NCBI GenBank assembly: GCA_947497455.1
Contig: CANMGU010000001.1
Coordinates: forward strand, 558,001 to 622,000
From: an uncultured Sphingomonadaceae bacterium
GTDB taxonomy: Bacteria; Pseudomonadota; Alphaproteobacteria; Sphingomonadales; Sphingomonadaceae
DNA length: 64,000 bases
Direction of reading: 5' to 3'
Both the position numbers and the translations under genes were made by a program. This document shows positions 47,560 to 56,446 of the stretch, one piece after another. Within the stretch, counting starts at the first letter, position 1, and the number at the start of each line of letters is the position of its first letter. The notes beneath the pieces were generated by a model that saw nothing but the letters and a program-made list of their open reading frames with translations, had not been told where the DNA came from and searched no databases.

Positions 47560-47778
47560 ATGGCAAAAGAAGAATTATTAGAAATGAAGGGGATGATCCG
47601 CGAATTACTCCCCAACGCGATGTTCCGGGTCGAATTGGAAAATGGTCATGAAGTGCTTGGCCATACCGCTGGCAAGATGCGCAAAAACCGCATCCGCGTG
47701 CTGGTGGGCGACGAAGTGCTCGTTGAACTCACACCTTATGACCTGACCAAGGGTCGTATCACCTATCGCTTCAAATAA
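47560..47778 (+). CDS. infA: Translation initiation factor IF-1
   Basis: A 72-residue OB-fold protein that occupies the ribosomal A site during initiation. The family sequence is nearly textbook: '[17 protein letters not shown]', '[25 protein letters not shown]' region (about 26-50), and '[13 protein letters not shown]' at the end. First gene of an infA-maf-RNase E/G-like cluster. A 220-base intergenic region separates it from the divergent TonB-type receptor gene and should hold both promoters. Confidence 0.98.
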   Translation: MAKEELLEMKGMIRELLPNAMFRVELENGHEVLGHTAGKMRKNRIRVLVGDEVLVELTPYDLTKGRITYRFK

Positions 47779-47808
47779 GCGGATTGCTGCTGTGACGCGG
47801 CTACGCCG

Positions 47809-48378
47809 ATGAAACTGGTTCTGGCATCATCTAGCCCGCGCCGGCTGGAACTGCTTGGCCGGTTGGGGGTGGAACCTGACCGGATCGCTTCTCCCGATAT
47901 TGATGAAATGCCGTTAAAGGCCGAGCTGCCCCGTGACTATGTGCTGCGCATGGCTCGGGAAAAGGCGGCAGCCGTTGAACGCGCGGATGATGAAGTCCTG
48001 ATCGCTGGCGATACGATCGTTGCCGTGGGCCGGCGGATATTGGGCAAGGCCGAAAATGAAGCGGAACAGCGGCAGTTTCTGAAACTCATGGGCGGGCGGC
48101 GCCATCATACAATGTCGGCAGTCTGCGTGATTGCAGCAGACGGAACTGCGCGGACAAAATTGTCGGACAGCATCATCAAGTTCAAGCGTTTCGAAGACAG
48201 CGAAATTGATCGATATATCCAGTCTGGCGAGGGGCAGGGTAAAGCGGGCGGCTATGCCATTCAGGGCCTTGCCGAAGCGTTCGTGATTTCAATCAATGGC
48301 AGTTTTAGCGGAATCATGGGGCTGCCGCTTTATGAGACCCGAAATCTGCTGATTTCCTCGGGCTATCCTGTTGACTGA
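47809..48378 (+). CDS. maf: Maf-family nucleoside triphosphate pyrophosphatase
   Basis: A 189-residue house-cleaning pyrophosphatase that hydrolyses non-canonical or excess nucleoside triphosphates (dTTP/UTP or modified nucleotides) to monophosphates. Motifs: N-terminal 'LASSSPRRLELLGRLGV', 'REKAAAV', 'IAGDTIVAVGRRILGKAEN', 'TMSAVCV' and 'GKAGGYAIQGLAE'. Located 30 bases after infA. Its stop lies inside the start region of the next gene (TTGACTGA), a coupled overlap of 8 bases. Confidence 0.95.
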   Translation: MKLVLASSSPRRLELLGRLGVEPDRIASPDIDEMPLKAELPRDYVLRMAREKAAAVERADDEVLIAGDTIVAVGRRILGKAENEAEQRQFLKLMGGRRHHTMSAVCVIAADGTARTKLSDSIIKFKRFEDSEIDRYIQSGEGQGKAGGYAIQGLAEAFVISINGSFSGIMGLPLYETRNLLISSGYPVD

Positions 48379-49381
48379 TTTCCAAAACGGCTGGCTTTAT
48401 GAAGCTGGTATCGGCGAGAACCGTGCGCTGCGCGTTGCGGATGGCGAGTTGATCGCGGTCCGGGTGGAGCGAGAGCGGGCAGGCGCGAGACGAGGCTCTG
48501 TCGTTGATGCGCAATTTACCCAGCAATGGGTGGCTGGGCGATCCGGGATTGTGACTTTGCAAAGCGGCGAGCAATGCTTGTTGCAGCCGCTGCCCAAAGG
48601 CCTGACTGAGGGCGCGACTATACGGGTTGAAATTGTGCGTGAAGCCTTGGACGAAAAAGGCGGACAGGCGAAGCGGGCGAAAGTGCGGCCAGCGCCAGAC
48701 AATAGCGCGCTGGAGAATGGTCCCAGCCTCCTGGACACTATCGAGGCGAGTGGCGAACTGATCCAAGAGATTCAAGCGCACGAATCCGATATACTGGCTG
48801 GCTTGGGTTGGCATGAGGCGATGGAACAGGCCGAAACCGGGCGGATTGATTTTGACGGCGGTAGTCTGCTGATTTCGCTCACGCCGGCGATGACAGTCAT
48901 TGACGTGGATGGACCTCTCAAACCGTTTGAGCTCGCCAAACGCGCAGCGAAAGAGATTGCCCTGGCGTTGACCCGTTTTGATATTAGCGGCTCAATCGGT
49001 GTTGATTTTCCTACCCTGGAAGCAAAAGCGGAACGGACGGAAATCTGCGCGATATTTGATCAGCATATGGCCAGCAATTGTGAACGGACGGCAATTAACG
49101 GTTTTGGTTTCATGCAGGTGGTTGCTCGGAAAACAGGACCTTCCGTTCCCGAAGCCGTGCAGGCAGACAAAGTCCTAAGCGCTGCCATTGCGCTCTTGCG
49201 TCAGGCGGAACGAACGCGGGGAACAGGGGCAATGCAGTTATTGGTGCATCCCGCGATTGCGGCGAAGCTCAACCACAGACAGGCGTGGCTGGATGCGCTG
49301 TCCAAGCGCACCGGTCGCAGCGTCTCTGTGGCGGCAAAAGGCGATATCGCTATCCATAATGGGCAAATCGCATCCGCTTAG
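48371..49381 (+). CDS. Short RNase E/G-like ribonuclease
   Basis: A 336-residue member of the RNase E/G family, much shorter than E. coli RNase G (489). An S1-like segment (about 40-90) is partly recognisable in 'GIVTLQSGEQCLLQPL'. The catalytic domain retains the two metal-binding Asp positions: 'VIDVDG' and 'GSIGVDFPTL' correspond to the RNase E stretches around Asp303 and Asp346. The zinc-link CPXCXG tetramerisation motif and the small domain are absent. The start is TTG at 48371, overlapping maf, and no better start is visible. Its role is likely RNA processing, and the oligomeric state is open. YacG, the usual next gene in this cluster, is not present here. Confidence 0.8.
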   Translation: MTDFQNGWLYEAGIGENRALRVADGELIAVRVERERAGARRGSVVDAQFTQQWVAGRSGIVTLQSGEQCLLQPLPKGLTEGATIRVEIVREALDEKGGQAKRAKVRPAPDNSALENGPSLLDTIEASGELIQEIQAHESDILAGLGWHEAMEQAETGRIDFDGGSLLISLTPAMTVIDVDGPLKPFELAKRAAKEIALALTRFDISGSIGVDFPTLEAKAERTEICAIFDQHMASNCERTAINGFGFMQVVARKTGPSVPEAVQADKVLSAAIALLRQAERTRGTGAMQLLVHPAIAAKLNHRQAWLDALSKRTGRSVSVAAKGDIAIHNGQIASA

Positions 49382-49427
49382 CCCGCTGCCCTTGCATTTT
49401 CATGGTTCGCTCTGCACAAGCCGTTCC

Positions 49428-50063
49428 ATGACAGATATTATTCTCTATGACTATTGGCGCAGCTCCGCGAGTTACCGCGTGCGCATTGCGCTTAACCTAA
49501 AGGGTATTGCGTATAAATCGGCGACCACCAATTTGCTCGACGACAGCACCAAACAGGCCGATTATATTGCGCGTAATCCGCAAGGTTTCATTCCGATGCT
49601 GCATATTGACGGGCAAGACTTGACCCAATCGCTGGCGATAATCGACTATCTTGATGCGACCCACCCGGAGCCACCAATGGTATCGAGCGATCCGCTGGAA
49701 CGCAGCCGGACGCTGGCGCAGGCACTGGTGGTAGCGGCGGATATTCATCCGGTGAATAATCTTCGGATCATGAAATATCTCAAAAATGAAATGGGTCAGG
49801 ACCAGAACGCGATCAACATCTGGTATCGCAATTGGGTTAGCGAGGGTTTCAAGGCGCTGGAAGCCATGGCACCGGACACAGGTTTTTTCGGCGGTGACGC
49901 ACCAAATTTGGCCGATGTCTGTCTGGTCCCACAAATGTATAATGGTCGCCGGTTTGAAACCGAAATGGCGGCCTTTCCAAAACTCGTGCGGATTGATGCT
50001 GCATGCAATGAACTGTCGGCGTTTCAAAAAGCGGCGCCGGAAGCGGTGAAGGAACTATCATGA
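49428..50063 (+). CDS. maiA: Maleylacetoacetate isomerase (zeta-class glutathione transferase)
   Basis: A 211-residue glutathione-dependent isomerase converting maleylacetoacetate to fumarylacetoacetate in tyrosine/phenylalanine catabolism. The zeta-class active-site motif 'YWRSSASYRVRIALNLKG' is at residues 8-25, followed by 'QGFIPML' and 'TQSLAIIDYL' of the thioredoxin-like half, then the helical domain with 'NWVSEGFKALE'. Start choice: ATG at 49428; the longer open frame overlaps the RNase gene. The 3' end overlaps the next gene by 4 bases (ATGA). Hgd/fah genes are not in the window. Confidence 0.9.
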   Translation: MTDIILYDYWRSSASYRVRIALNLKGIAYKSATTNLLDDSTKQADYIARNPQGFIPMLHIDGQDLTQSLAIIDYLDATHPEPPMVSSDPLERSRTLAQALVVAADIHPVNNLRIMKYLKNEMGQDQNAINIWYRNWVSEGFKALEAMAPDTGFFGGDAPNLADVCLVPQMYNGRRFETEMAAFPKLVRIDAACNELSAFQKAAPEAVKELS

Positions 50064-50470
50064 AAGTGGAAGGTGGCTGCTATTGCGGCGCGGTGCGTTA
50101 CAAGGCCGAAGGCGAGCCGATGATGAAGGCGGAATGTTTCTGCCGCGAGTGCCAGTATATTACCGGCGGCGGTAATTTGCTGGTCATGGCGATGCCTGTG
50201 GACGGCTTTGAACTCACCAAAGGCGCGGTAAAGGGCTTCACTCGCGATGATATCGAACATCCCGTCACGCGTGAATTTTGTGAAAATTGCGGCACGCATC
50301 TCTTCACCCGCGCACCGGGATTTGCAGCGGGTGTGATCATTAAAGTGGGGTCGCTGGACGATCCCAGTGTCTTTGGCAAAGCCGATAGCGCCAATTATGT
50401 CTGCGATGCGCAGCCTTATCACCGATTGCCAGACGATATGCCCGTCAATCAAAAGTGGATGCATAGTTAA
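50060..50470 (+). CDS. GFA (glutathione-dependent formaldehyde-activating enzyme-like) zinc protein
   Basis: A 136-residue Gfa/CENP-V-type protein. The zinc ligands are visible: Cys pair in 'GGCYCGAVRY', 'CFCRECQY' and 'CENCGTHLF'. The family includes glutathione-dependent formaldehyde-activating enzymes and S-hydroxymethylglutathione-related proteins, but most members are uncharacterised. It is translationally coupled to maiA, another glutathione-linked gene. A glutathione-related role is therefore plausible. Confidence 0.87.
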   Translation: MKVEGGCYCGAVRYKAEGEPMMKAECFCRECQYITGGGNLLVMAMPVDGFELTKGAVKGFTRDDIEHPVTREFCENCGTHLFTRAPGFAAGVIIKVGSLDDPSVFGKADSANYVCDAQPYHRLPDDMPVNQKWMHS

Positions 50471-50473
50471 ACC

Positions 50474-52609
50474 ATGAAAAAATCAGTTTTGGCGTTGCCG
50501 TTGATAGCGCCCATTTGTCTTGTCAGTGTTCCGGCTTGGGGGCAGGTTTGGATCGAACCCGCCGATTGTCCAGTGCCAAGTGAAGGGATCATACACCACT
50601 GCAATGACATTGTGGTTCAAGGAGGCGGTCTACGAGATCCGTTGGGTAAAAACCCTTATGCTGAAGTAGAGATCAGCGCTGATAGAATCGGAGTTGAGCG
50701 AATTGAAAATGCTCTTCGTACTGTTCCGGGCCTGCAGCAATTTCGCCGCTCAGATGCCCGCTCCGCTAATCCTACCAGCCAAGGCATTACCTTGCGTGGA
50801 TTGGGTGGGAACGCCTCATCCCGTGCGTTGTTGTTGCTTGATGGCGTACCACAAGCGGATCCCTTTGGCGGCTGGGTAGCCTGGCCCGGCTATGATGCTC
50901 TGCCGTTGGCTGGCGCGCGCATCCGCCGCGGCGGTGGCAGTGGTGCGTATGGGCAGGGCGCGATTGCCGGAACCATCCAGCTGTTCAGCAAAGATGTCGG
51001 CAACCTGATCGAAGCAGGCATCGCTTATGGCAGTCGTGACAGTGTTGAGGCTGACCTGCTTTTCGGCCGCAAACTGGGGCAGGGGCAACTGACTATCTCC
51101 GCCAATTACGCGCGCGGTGATGGCTTTATTCCGATTATTGAAAGCCAGCGCGGCGATGTTGATCGCCAGGCGGAATATGAGCAGGCCGGTATTGCCGTGC
51201 GCTATGTTGCGCCGCTGACCGATAATACCGAATTGCAAGCCAATGTCCGCGCTTTTACCGATGATCGCGAACGCGGTTTTGCGTTTAGTGAAAACCATAA
51301 TGATGGCGCCGATGCCAGCATCCGGCTGGTCAATCGGTCTGATACCGGTTGGCAATGGTCCGCCTTGGGTTATGTCCAGATCCGCAATTTTGACGTGAGC
51401 TTCGGTGGTGTCGCTGCTGATCGCAATAGCGTTAGTCGGGTGTTTGAACAATTTAACGTGCCCTCGACCGGTCTGGGTGCCCGCTTTGAAGTACGGCCTC
51501 CGGTCGGTGAAAATGTTGAGCTACGGATAGGCGGCGACTGGCGGCGGACGGAAGGGGAAACGAACGAGAATTTCTTCTTTCTCGACGATGACACCCCGCG
51601 CCGCAGCCGCAATGCGGGAGGCTCTACCGCTACCTATGGCGCCTTTGTTGAAGCCAGCGTGCAAGCCACTGAGGCACTTACATTAACCGGCGGTGGGCGT
51701 ATCGACTTTTGGACCATCGATGATGGTTTTCGAAGAGAGATTGAGCTGATCAATCCCTTCCCCGGTTCCGTGCGTACCGATGCCCAATTTGATAATCGCG
51801 ACGGCACTGAATTCACCGCGCGTGGCGGCTTTGCATATGGCGCGACCGATCAATTGACCTTGCGTGGGGCCGCCTATCTTGGCTGGCGCTTGCCAACGCT
51901 GAACGAACTATTCCGCCCCTTCCGTGTCGGCCCGGATGCGACAGCGGCCAATGAACTGCTCGAACCGGAACGGGTGAAAGGCGCTGAATTGGGGCTGGAT
52001 TGGGATAGCGAATTTGTTTCAATCGGTATCACCGCTTTCTATAACGAGCTGGATGATGCCGTCGCCAATGTCACACTCGACAGCGGACCGGGATTATTCC
52101 CCGGAGTGGGTTTCGTCTCTGGGGCAGGGGTTTTTCGCCAGCGCCAAAACCTGGACTCAATTGAGTCCAAGGGGATTGAAATCGATACCGAATTTGATCT
52201 GGGCAGCCTGGTGAGCAATCTGTCTGCCCGCGCGTCCTATTCCTATGTCGATGCCGAGGTAAATGCCTCCGGCGATGCTGTAGCAGTGGATGGACTGCGT
52301 GCTGCACAGATACCGGAACATAATGCTTACGCCAGCCTGCTTTGGGAGCAGGACAATGGAACCGGGGGATCAGTTTCTCTGCGTTACATCGGGAACCAGT
52401 TTGAGGACGACCAAAACACCCGTCGTCTCGATGATGCGTTCACCGTCGATGGTCGTCTCGCTTTTGCAGTGAATGATCGTCTGTTGGTCGAAGGGCGGGT
52501 TGAAAATCTGTTTGATGCGCGGGTAGAGACCGCAATCAGTAGCAGCAATATTATCGAGCGTGCGTTTCCAAGGACATTTTGGATTGGACTTCGCACTAAA
52601 ATTGAATAA
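50474..52609 (+). CDS. TonB-dependent receptor
   Basis: A 711-residue outer-membrane receptor for active uptake of a small ligand. A signal peptide ends at 'VPAWGQ' (about residue 24). A short region with two Cys (about 32-47) is followed by 'NDIVVQGGGL' (possible TonB box), then the plug domain (about 60-170, 'GITLRGLGGNASSRALLLLDGVP'-type segment), then the barrel with 'LGWRLPTLNELFRPF' and 'EPERVKGAELGLDW' motifs. It ends in 'FWIGLRTKIE' rather than a terminal Phe/Trp, which is unusual. The gene follows GFA by 3 bases and is followed by a MarR regulator. The ligand is not evident; B12 or siderophore-type receptors share these motifs. Confidence 0.92.
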   Translation: MKKSVLALPLIAPICLVSVPAWGQVWIEPADCPVPSEGIIHHCNDIVVQGGGLRDPLGKNPYAEVEISADRIGVERIENALRTVPGLQQFRRSDARSANPTSQGITLRGLGGNASSRALLLLDGVPQADPFGGWVAWPGYDALPLAGARIRRGGGSGAYGQGAIAGTIQLFSKDVGNLIEAGIAYGSRDSVEADLLFGRKLGQGQLTISANYARGDGFIPIIESQRGDVDRQAEYEQAGIAVRYVAPLTDNTELQANVRAFTDDRERGFAFSENHNDGADASIRLVNRSDTGWQWSALGYVQIRNFDVSFGGVAADRNSVSRVFEQFNVPSTGLGARFEVRPPVGENVELRIGGDWRRTEGETNENFFFLDDDTPRRSRNAGGSTATYGAFVEASVQATEALTLTGGGRIDFWTIDDGFRREIELINPFPGSVRTDAQFDNRDGTEFTARGGFAYGATDQLTLRGAAYLGWRLPTLNELFRPFRVGPDATAANELLEPERVKGAELGLDWDSEFVSIGITAFYNELDDAVANVTLDSGPGLFPGVGFVSGAGVFRQRQNLDSIESKGIEIDTEFDLGSLVSNLSARASYSYVDAEVNASGDAVAVDGLRAAQIPEHNAYASLLWEQDNGTGGSVSLRYIGNQFEDDQNTRRLDDAFTVDGRLAFAVNDRLLVEGRVENLFDARVETAISSSNIIERAFPRTFWIGLRTKIE

Positions 52610-52618
52610 ATATTACTT

Positions 52619-53062
52619 ATGACCACTAATCTTGATGATTTCATCCCCTATCAGTTGTCCACGGCATCCAATGCGGTGAGCGACCTGATTTCCAACGAAT
52701 ATAAGAGCCGCTTCGGACTGAAAATACCCGAATGGCGGGTTATGGCCGTTCTCGGTAGCCGAGGGGCCTCAACCCAGCGGCATCTTGTTGAAGCGACCTT
52801 GATGGACAAGGTGACGGTCAATCGTGCCGTCAAGACACTGGTGGATCGGGAATTGCTCGATCGCAGCCCCAATAATGCCGATGGGCGCTCGCATCATCTG
52901 GTGTTGAGCCAGACTGGTCGGGATCTTTACGACCAGATCATGCCGGCTGCAGAAGTAATGGAAAAGAAAATCATGACCGTGTTGAGTCCAGATGACCAAC
53001 GACAATTGTCCGAAATGCTGGCGAAGATCAAACAGTCTGCGGACGATATTGCCGCCGCTTAG
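52619..53062 (+). CDS. MarR family transcriptional regulator
   Basis: A 147-residue winged-helix regulator. The DNA-binding part (about 45-115) contains 'IPEWRVMAVLGSRGASTQRHLVEATLMDKVTVNRAVKTLVDRELLDR' as helix-turn-helix followed by the wing 'NNADGRSHHLVLSQTG', typical of MarR. It lies 9 bases after the TonB-dependent receptor gene and probably regulates it or the maiA-GFA unit; this is inferred from position only. No ligand-sensing Cys pattern (OhrR type) is seen. A strong terminator follows the gene. Confidence 0.9.
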   Translation: MTTNLDDFIPYQLSTASNAVSDLISNEYKSRFGLKIPEWRVMAVLGSRGASTQRHLVEATLMDKVTVNRAVKTLVDRELLDRSPNNADGRSHHLVLSQTGRDLYDQIMPAAEVMEKKIMTVLSPDDQRQLSEMLAKIKQSADDIAAA

Positions 53063-53086
53063 GACGGGATTGAAATTACAGACAAA

Positions 53087-53116
53087 AAAAGAGCGGCTGT
53101 TGAAGGCCGCTCTTTT
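53087..53116. terminator. Bidirectional intrinsic terminator between marR and the Tad operon
   Basis: A perfect 11-base stem (AAAAGAGCGGC with GCCGCTCTTTT) around an 8-base loop. A-rich and T-rich flanks on the two sides would let it end transcription from both the marR and the tadC direction. Confidence 0.85.
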
Positions 53117-53140
53117 CGTTTTTGAGATTGGTGTTCTTCG

Positions 53141-54127
53141 CTACAACATTGTATCCGAGATCGAACAGGCTGCGGGGCCAAGGATCACGATAAACAGCGT
53201 TGGAAGAATGAACAAAATCAGCGGAATCGTCATGATTGCCGGTAATCGGGCCGCTTTTTCCTCAGCGCGCATCATCCGGTCATTCCGGAATTCGGCTGAT
53301 AGCACCCGCAGGGCAGATGCAAGCGGCGTACCATATTTTTCCGTCTGGATCATCGTTGTGACCACGCCTTTAACATGCTCGAGCGCCACACGATAAGCGA
53401 GGTTCTCAAATGCCTGACGGCGTTCGGTCAGAAAGCCCAGCTCAATAGATGTCAGCGAAAACTCATCCGCCAGTTCTGGATAGGCGTCACCCAATTCCTT
53501 GGCGACGCGAGCAAAAGCGGCATCTACAGTCAAGCCAGCCTCAGCACAAATCACCAGCAGATCAATCGCATCGGGTAGGCCCTTACGGACCAGATCGGTC
53601 CGCTTGGAAATCAGGTTATTAAGATAGACATCAGCCCCTTTGTAGCCCGCTATGCAGGCACCAGCAAAGGCACCGAATTTCTTGATCGGCGTCCAGTCGG
53701 GCATGTAATCAAAGCCATAAAGTGCAAGAGCGGCACCACCGCCCAGAACGATTGGCAGCACCATTCGGCTGAAAATAACCGCGTAAGCCAGATCTTTCGA
53801 ACGGATACCGGCTTGGGCTAGCTTCTGTTGCGATTCTTTGAGCTGATCATCCTGCAAAACCTTGAGGGATGACAGCATGCCGCGCATCCGGTCGGTTGTG
53901 TCATTTTGCTGAATCAGCTTCGCGCGCTTCTTTGTCGTCGAAGCGGTGATGCCGGCCTTGAGCTGTTCGCGGCGTTCGTTCAGCGATTTGACCCGCTTCG
54001 CCATGGGATCGCGAACGGTGACGGCAGCATAGATTGCAAACATCACGGCGACGGAGGCGACGGCAGCTAGGATCGTTGCCACCCAGAGGACGTCTATTCC
54101 TAGTAAAGTTGGACCACTTTCGGGCAT
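53141..54127 (-). CDS. tadC: Tad pilus inner-membrane platform protein TadC (T2SS-F domain)
   Basis: A 328-residue inner-membrane protein of the Tad (Flp) pilus machine. A membrane helix near the N-terminus (about 15-35) is followed by a cytoplasmic region, then the T2SSF domain (about 150-290) with the family sequence 'LPDAIDLLVICAEAGLTVDAAFARVAKELG', then C-terminal apolar helices. It pairs with TadB as the platform that couples to the assembly ATPase. The start ATG has GGGGAAGG upstream, 17 bases after tadB. Last gene of the operon. Confidence 0.94.
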   Translation of the reverse strand: MPESGPTLLGIDVLWVATILAAVASVAVMFAIYAAVTVRDPMAKRVKSLNERREQLKAGITASTTKKRAKLIQQNDTTDRMRGMLSSLKVLQDDQLKESQQKLAQAGIRSKDLAYAVIFSRMVLPIVLGGGAALALYGFDYMPDWTPIKKFGAFAGACIAGYKGADVYLNNLISKRTDLVRKGLPDAIDLLVICAEAGLTVDAAFARVAKELGDAYPELADEFSLTSIELGFLTERRQAFENLAYRVALEHVKGVVTTMIQTEKYGTPLASALRVLSAEFRNDRMMRAEEKAARLPAIMTIPLILFILPTLFIVILGPAACSISDTML

Positions 54128-54144
54128 TGCTTTACACCTTCCCC

Positions 54145-55116
54145 TTAGATTTCAAAGTTGACCATTTTGGCCATGATGAACACACCAATGCTCATCCAAG
54201 TCAGTCCGCCAATACCTGCGATAATCAGGCGTTCCTCGTAGAAGAAGCCGGCGAGATAGGACGGGTTGACCGAGTAGACCAATGCGAAGACGATGAATGG
54301 CAATGAACCCACAATATAGGCGGATGCTTTTGATTCAGACGACATCGCCTTGATCTTCAGCTTCATCTGGCCACGCTTACGCAAAACATCTGCCAGGTTA
54401 GCGAGTGTTTCCGCCAAGTTACCACCAGTTTCGCGCTGAATGGCAAGGGTTATGCAGAAAAACTTGAACTCCGCTGTATCCAGCCGTTTTGCGCTTTCAC
54501 CTAGCGCATCTTCCATCGTCCGACCAATCTTGATCCGATCGACAACCTTGGCAAATTCCTCGCCAACAGGGCCGTCAATTTCCTTGGCGACCACGCCAAT
54601 GGTTTCGGTGACGGGCAGACCTGACCGCAGACCGCGAACCAGAAGTTCGATTGCGTCAGGAAAAGACGCCGTAAACTTGCTGACGCGCATGCTGATCAGG
54701 ATACCAACGATCATGTGTGGCAGTCCAACCCCCACGGCAAGTCCACCAAAGAGGCATAGAAGTGCCGGTGCGCCTTGGAAAAGCAAACCGCCGGCCACAA
54801 GAATAGCCAGACCGCCACAGACAGTAAAAAACTGCTTGATTGACCATTCACGGCCAGTCCGGTCCAGGCGAATGGCCAGCATGTCCATTTTCGATAATGT
54901 TTCGCCGGTTGGTCGATGATTTTTGCGGCGGGCACTGACCGCCTTTTTCATCTGTTCTTCCATCTTGGCATTGGTGCTTTCCGAATGACGGAAGCGCACT
55001 TTATCCAGACGCTTTGCCTTTGCCGTGGCCTCTGAAGGGCCGGCAAACGCAAATACGATGAGCATCAGAAACACCAATATTCCGGCGCCAAGTATGGCGG
55101 TTTGCATCAAATCCAT
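54145..55116 (-). CDS. tadB: Tad pilus inner-membrane platform protein TadB (T2SS-F domain)
   Basis: A 323-residue integral membrane protein. Membrane helices are near 5-25, 90-125 and at the C-terminus (about 265-320). The T2SSF domain is at about 155-285, with 'FPDAIELLVRGLRSGLPVTETIGVVAKEI' and 'CITLAIQRETGGNLAETLANLADVLRKR', the standard TadB signature. Upstream of it, only 40 bases separate it from cpaE, leaving no room for the cpaF/tadA ATPase that normally lies here. The start ATG has AAGGA at 8 bases. Confidence 0.94.
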   Translation of the reverse strand: MDLMQTAILGAGILVFLMLIVFAFAGPSEATAKAKRLDKVRFRHSESTNAKMEEQMKKAVSARRKNHRPTGETLSKMDMLAIRLDRTGREWSIKQFFTVCGGLAILVAGGLLFQGAPALLCLFGGLAVGVGLPHMIVGILISMRVSKFTASFPDAIELLVRGLRSGLPVTETIGVVAKEIDGPVGEEFAKVVDRIKIGRTMEDALGESAKRLDTAEFKFFCITLAIQRETGGNLAETLANLADVLRKRGQMKLKIKAMSSESKASAYIVGSLPFIVFALVYSVNPSYLAGFFYEERLIIAGIGGLTWMSIGVFIMAKMVNFEI

Positions 55117-55156
55117 TGGTTGCGTCCTTGCATATTAGAAAGAAACAGGCGGTGCA

Positions 55157-56446
55157 TCACGAAGCGGACGACTCGCCCTCTTTCTTTTTCTTCGAGGAGA
55201 GGAGCGATTTCACGCCACCAAATTTGTCCATCAAGGACCCTTTGGCTTTCTCTTCACCTTCTTCGCCTTCGGCTTCCACAGTTCCGAGAACATGTTCGGC
55301 CAACTCAACAATTTTACTCGTTGCTTTGCTAGATTTTCCGGCTTCGACAAAGGCTTGGCCTAATTTGGCCGCATGAGCTGCTGCTTTCGGATCAGCCGGG
55401 ATCATGATATCGATTTTGCGTTCAATCGAGTTTTCAAAGTCCTGCCGTGAGATCTCCAATCCGCCAGACTGCACCTTGTTGGCAACCACAATTACCTTGC
55501 TCTGTGCGGCGTGGGATTTCAGCCATGACAGCAAGCGGATCGCATCACGCGCTGAAGCCAAGGTCAGTTCCGTAACGATCACGGTTGCGTTAACATCGCC
55601 AAGCAAATGCGGATAGTTGATCAGCATTTCGCGCGGTAGATCAATAATCGTGCATTCAAAAGCAGCGCGGAATTCTTCCTGTAGCTGGAAAAATGCCGTG
55701 CCATCCGTCATCATCGGTGAATTAATTGGCGCTTCCGCAGAGAGCAGGGAGAGCTTTTCATTCGCCTTGATCATGGCGCGTTCAATGAACAAACCGTCAA
55801 TTCGACTTGGATTATCGATGGCGTCGGTCAGGCCGCGGCCTGGTTCAAGATCGAGTGCCAGAGCACCAGTGCCAAAATGAACATCAAGGTCGAGAAGTGC
55901 CGTCAAACGTTCCTTCTCGTTGCTCAGCAACCATGCCAATGATGTTGCGATGGTTGATGCACCCACACCGCCGCGAGTTCCGATCACCGCCGTAGAAACA
56001 TGTGGCTTTTCACTGCCAGCATCTTCTGCTTTCGGTGCGTTCAGAGTCGCTTGAGCCTGGCTCAATACGTCGCGCAGCTGTTCAGGGCTGAATGGTTTCA
56101 GCAAGTAGTCCTGCAGGCCGCTGACGATCAAATCGCGATAGAGGCGAACATCGTTGACCTGGCCCATGGCGATAACCACTGTGCCTGGTTCGCAAACCTC
56201 GGCCAGTGAGTTAATGTCAGCTAGCGGATCGCCGGATTCTGACAAATCGACCATCAAGATGTTCGGGCTCGCGGCAACTGAAAGCGATTGCACTGCATTG
56301 CGCAGACCGCCTTTGTGACATTTATCAGTAGGCCAACCCATTTCTTCTACGACAGGGCGCAGCAGATCAAGTGTATCATCGTCGCAAACGAATGCGGAAA
56401 AAGGGTCACGCCCATTCACGGCACCGGGTTTCCAGGGAGCGTTCAT
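55157..56446 (-). CDS. cpaE: Tad pilus localisation ATPase CpaE/TadZ
   Basis: A 429-residue protein with an atypical receiver-like N-terminal domain (about 15-130; Asp67 in 'LMVDLSE', Lys117 in 'LLKPF') and a MinD/ParA-type ATPase domain (about 150-400). The P-loop is 'GTRGGVGAST' (156-165), with Arg in place of the usual signature Lys. TadZ/CpaE proteins position the Tad machine at the pole. The extreme C-terminus is Lys/Glu-rich. The start ATG overlaps the cpaD stop (TAATG). Confidence 0.93.
   Translation of the reverse strand: MNAPWKPGAVNGRDPFSAFVCDDDTLDLLRPVVEEMGWPTDKCHKGGLRNAVQSLSVAASPNILMVDLSESGDPLADINSLAEVCEPGTVVIAMGQVNDVRLYRDLIVSGLQDYLLKPFSPEQLRDVLSQAQATLNAPKAEDAGSEKPHVSTAVIGTRGGVGASTIATSLAWLLSNEKERLTALLDLDVHFGTGALALDLEPGRGLTDAIDNPSRIDGLFIERAMIKANEKLSLLSAEAPINSPMMTDGTAFFQLQEEFRAAFECTIIDLPREMLINYPHLLGDVNATVIVTELTLASARDAIRLLSWLKSHAAQSKVIVVANKVQSGGLEISRQDFENSIERKIDIMIPADPKAAAHAAKLGQAFVEAGKSSKATSKIVELAEHVLGTVEAEGEEGEEKAKGSLMDKFGGVKSLLSSKKKKEGESSAS

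Noticed and set aside
47340..47615. Extended N-terminus of the TonB-type receptor
   Set aside because: It would overlap infA, and the extra residues precede a normal signal peptide at 47339.
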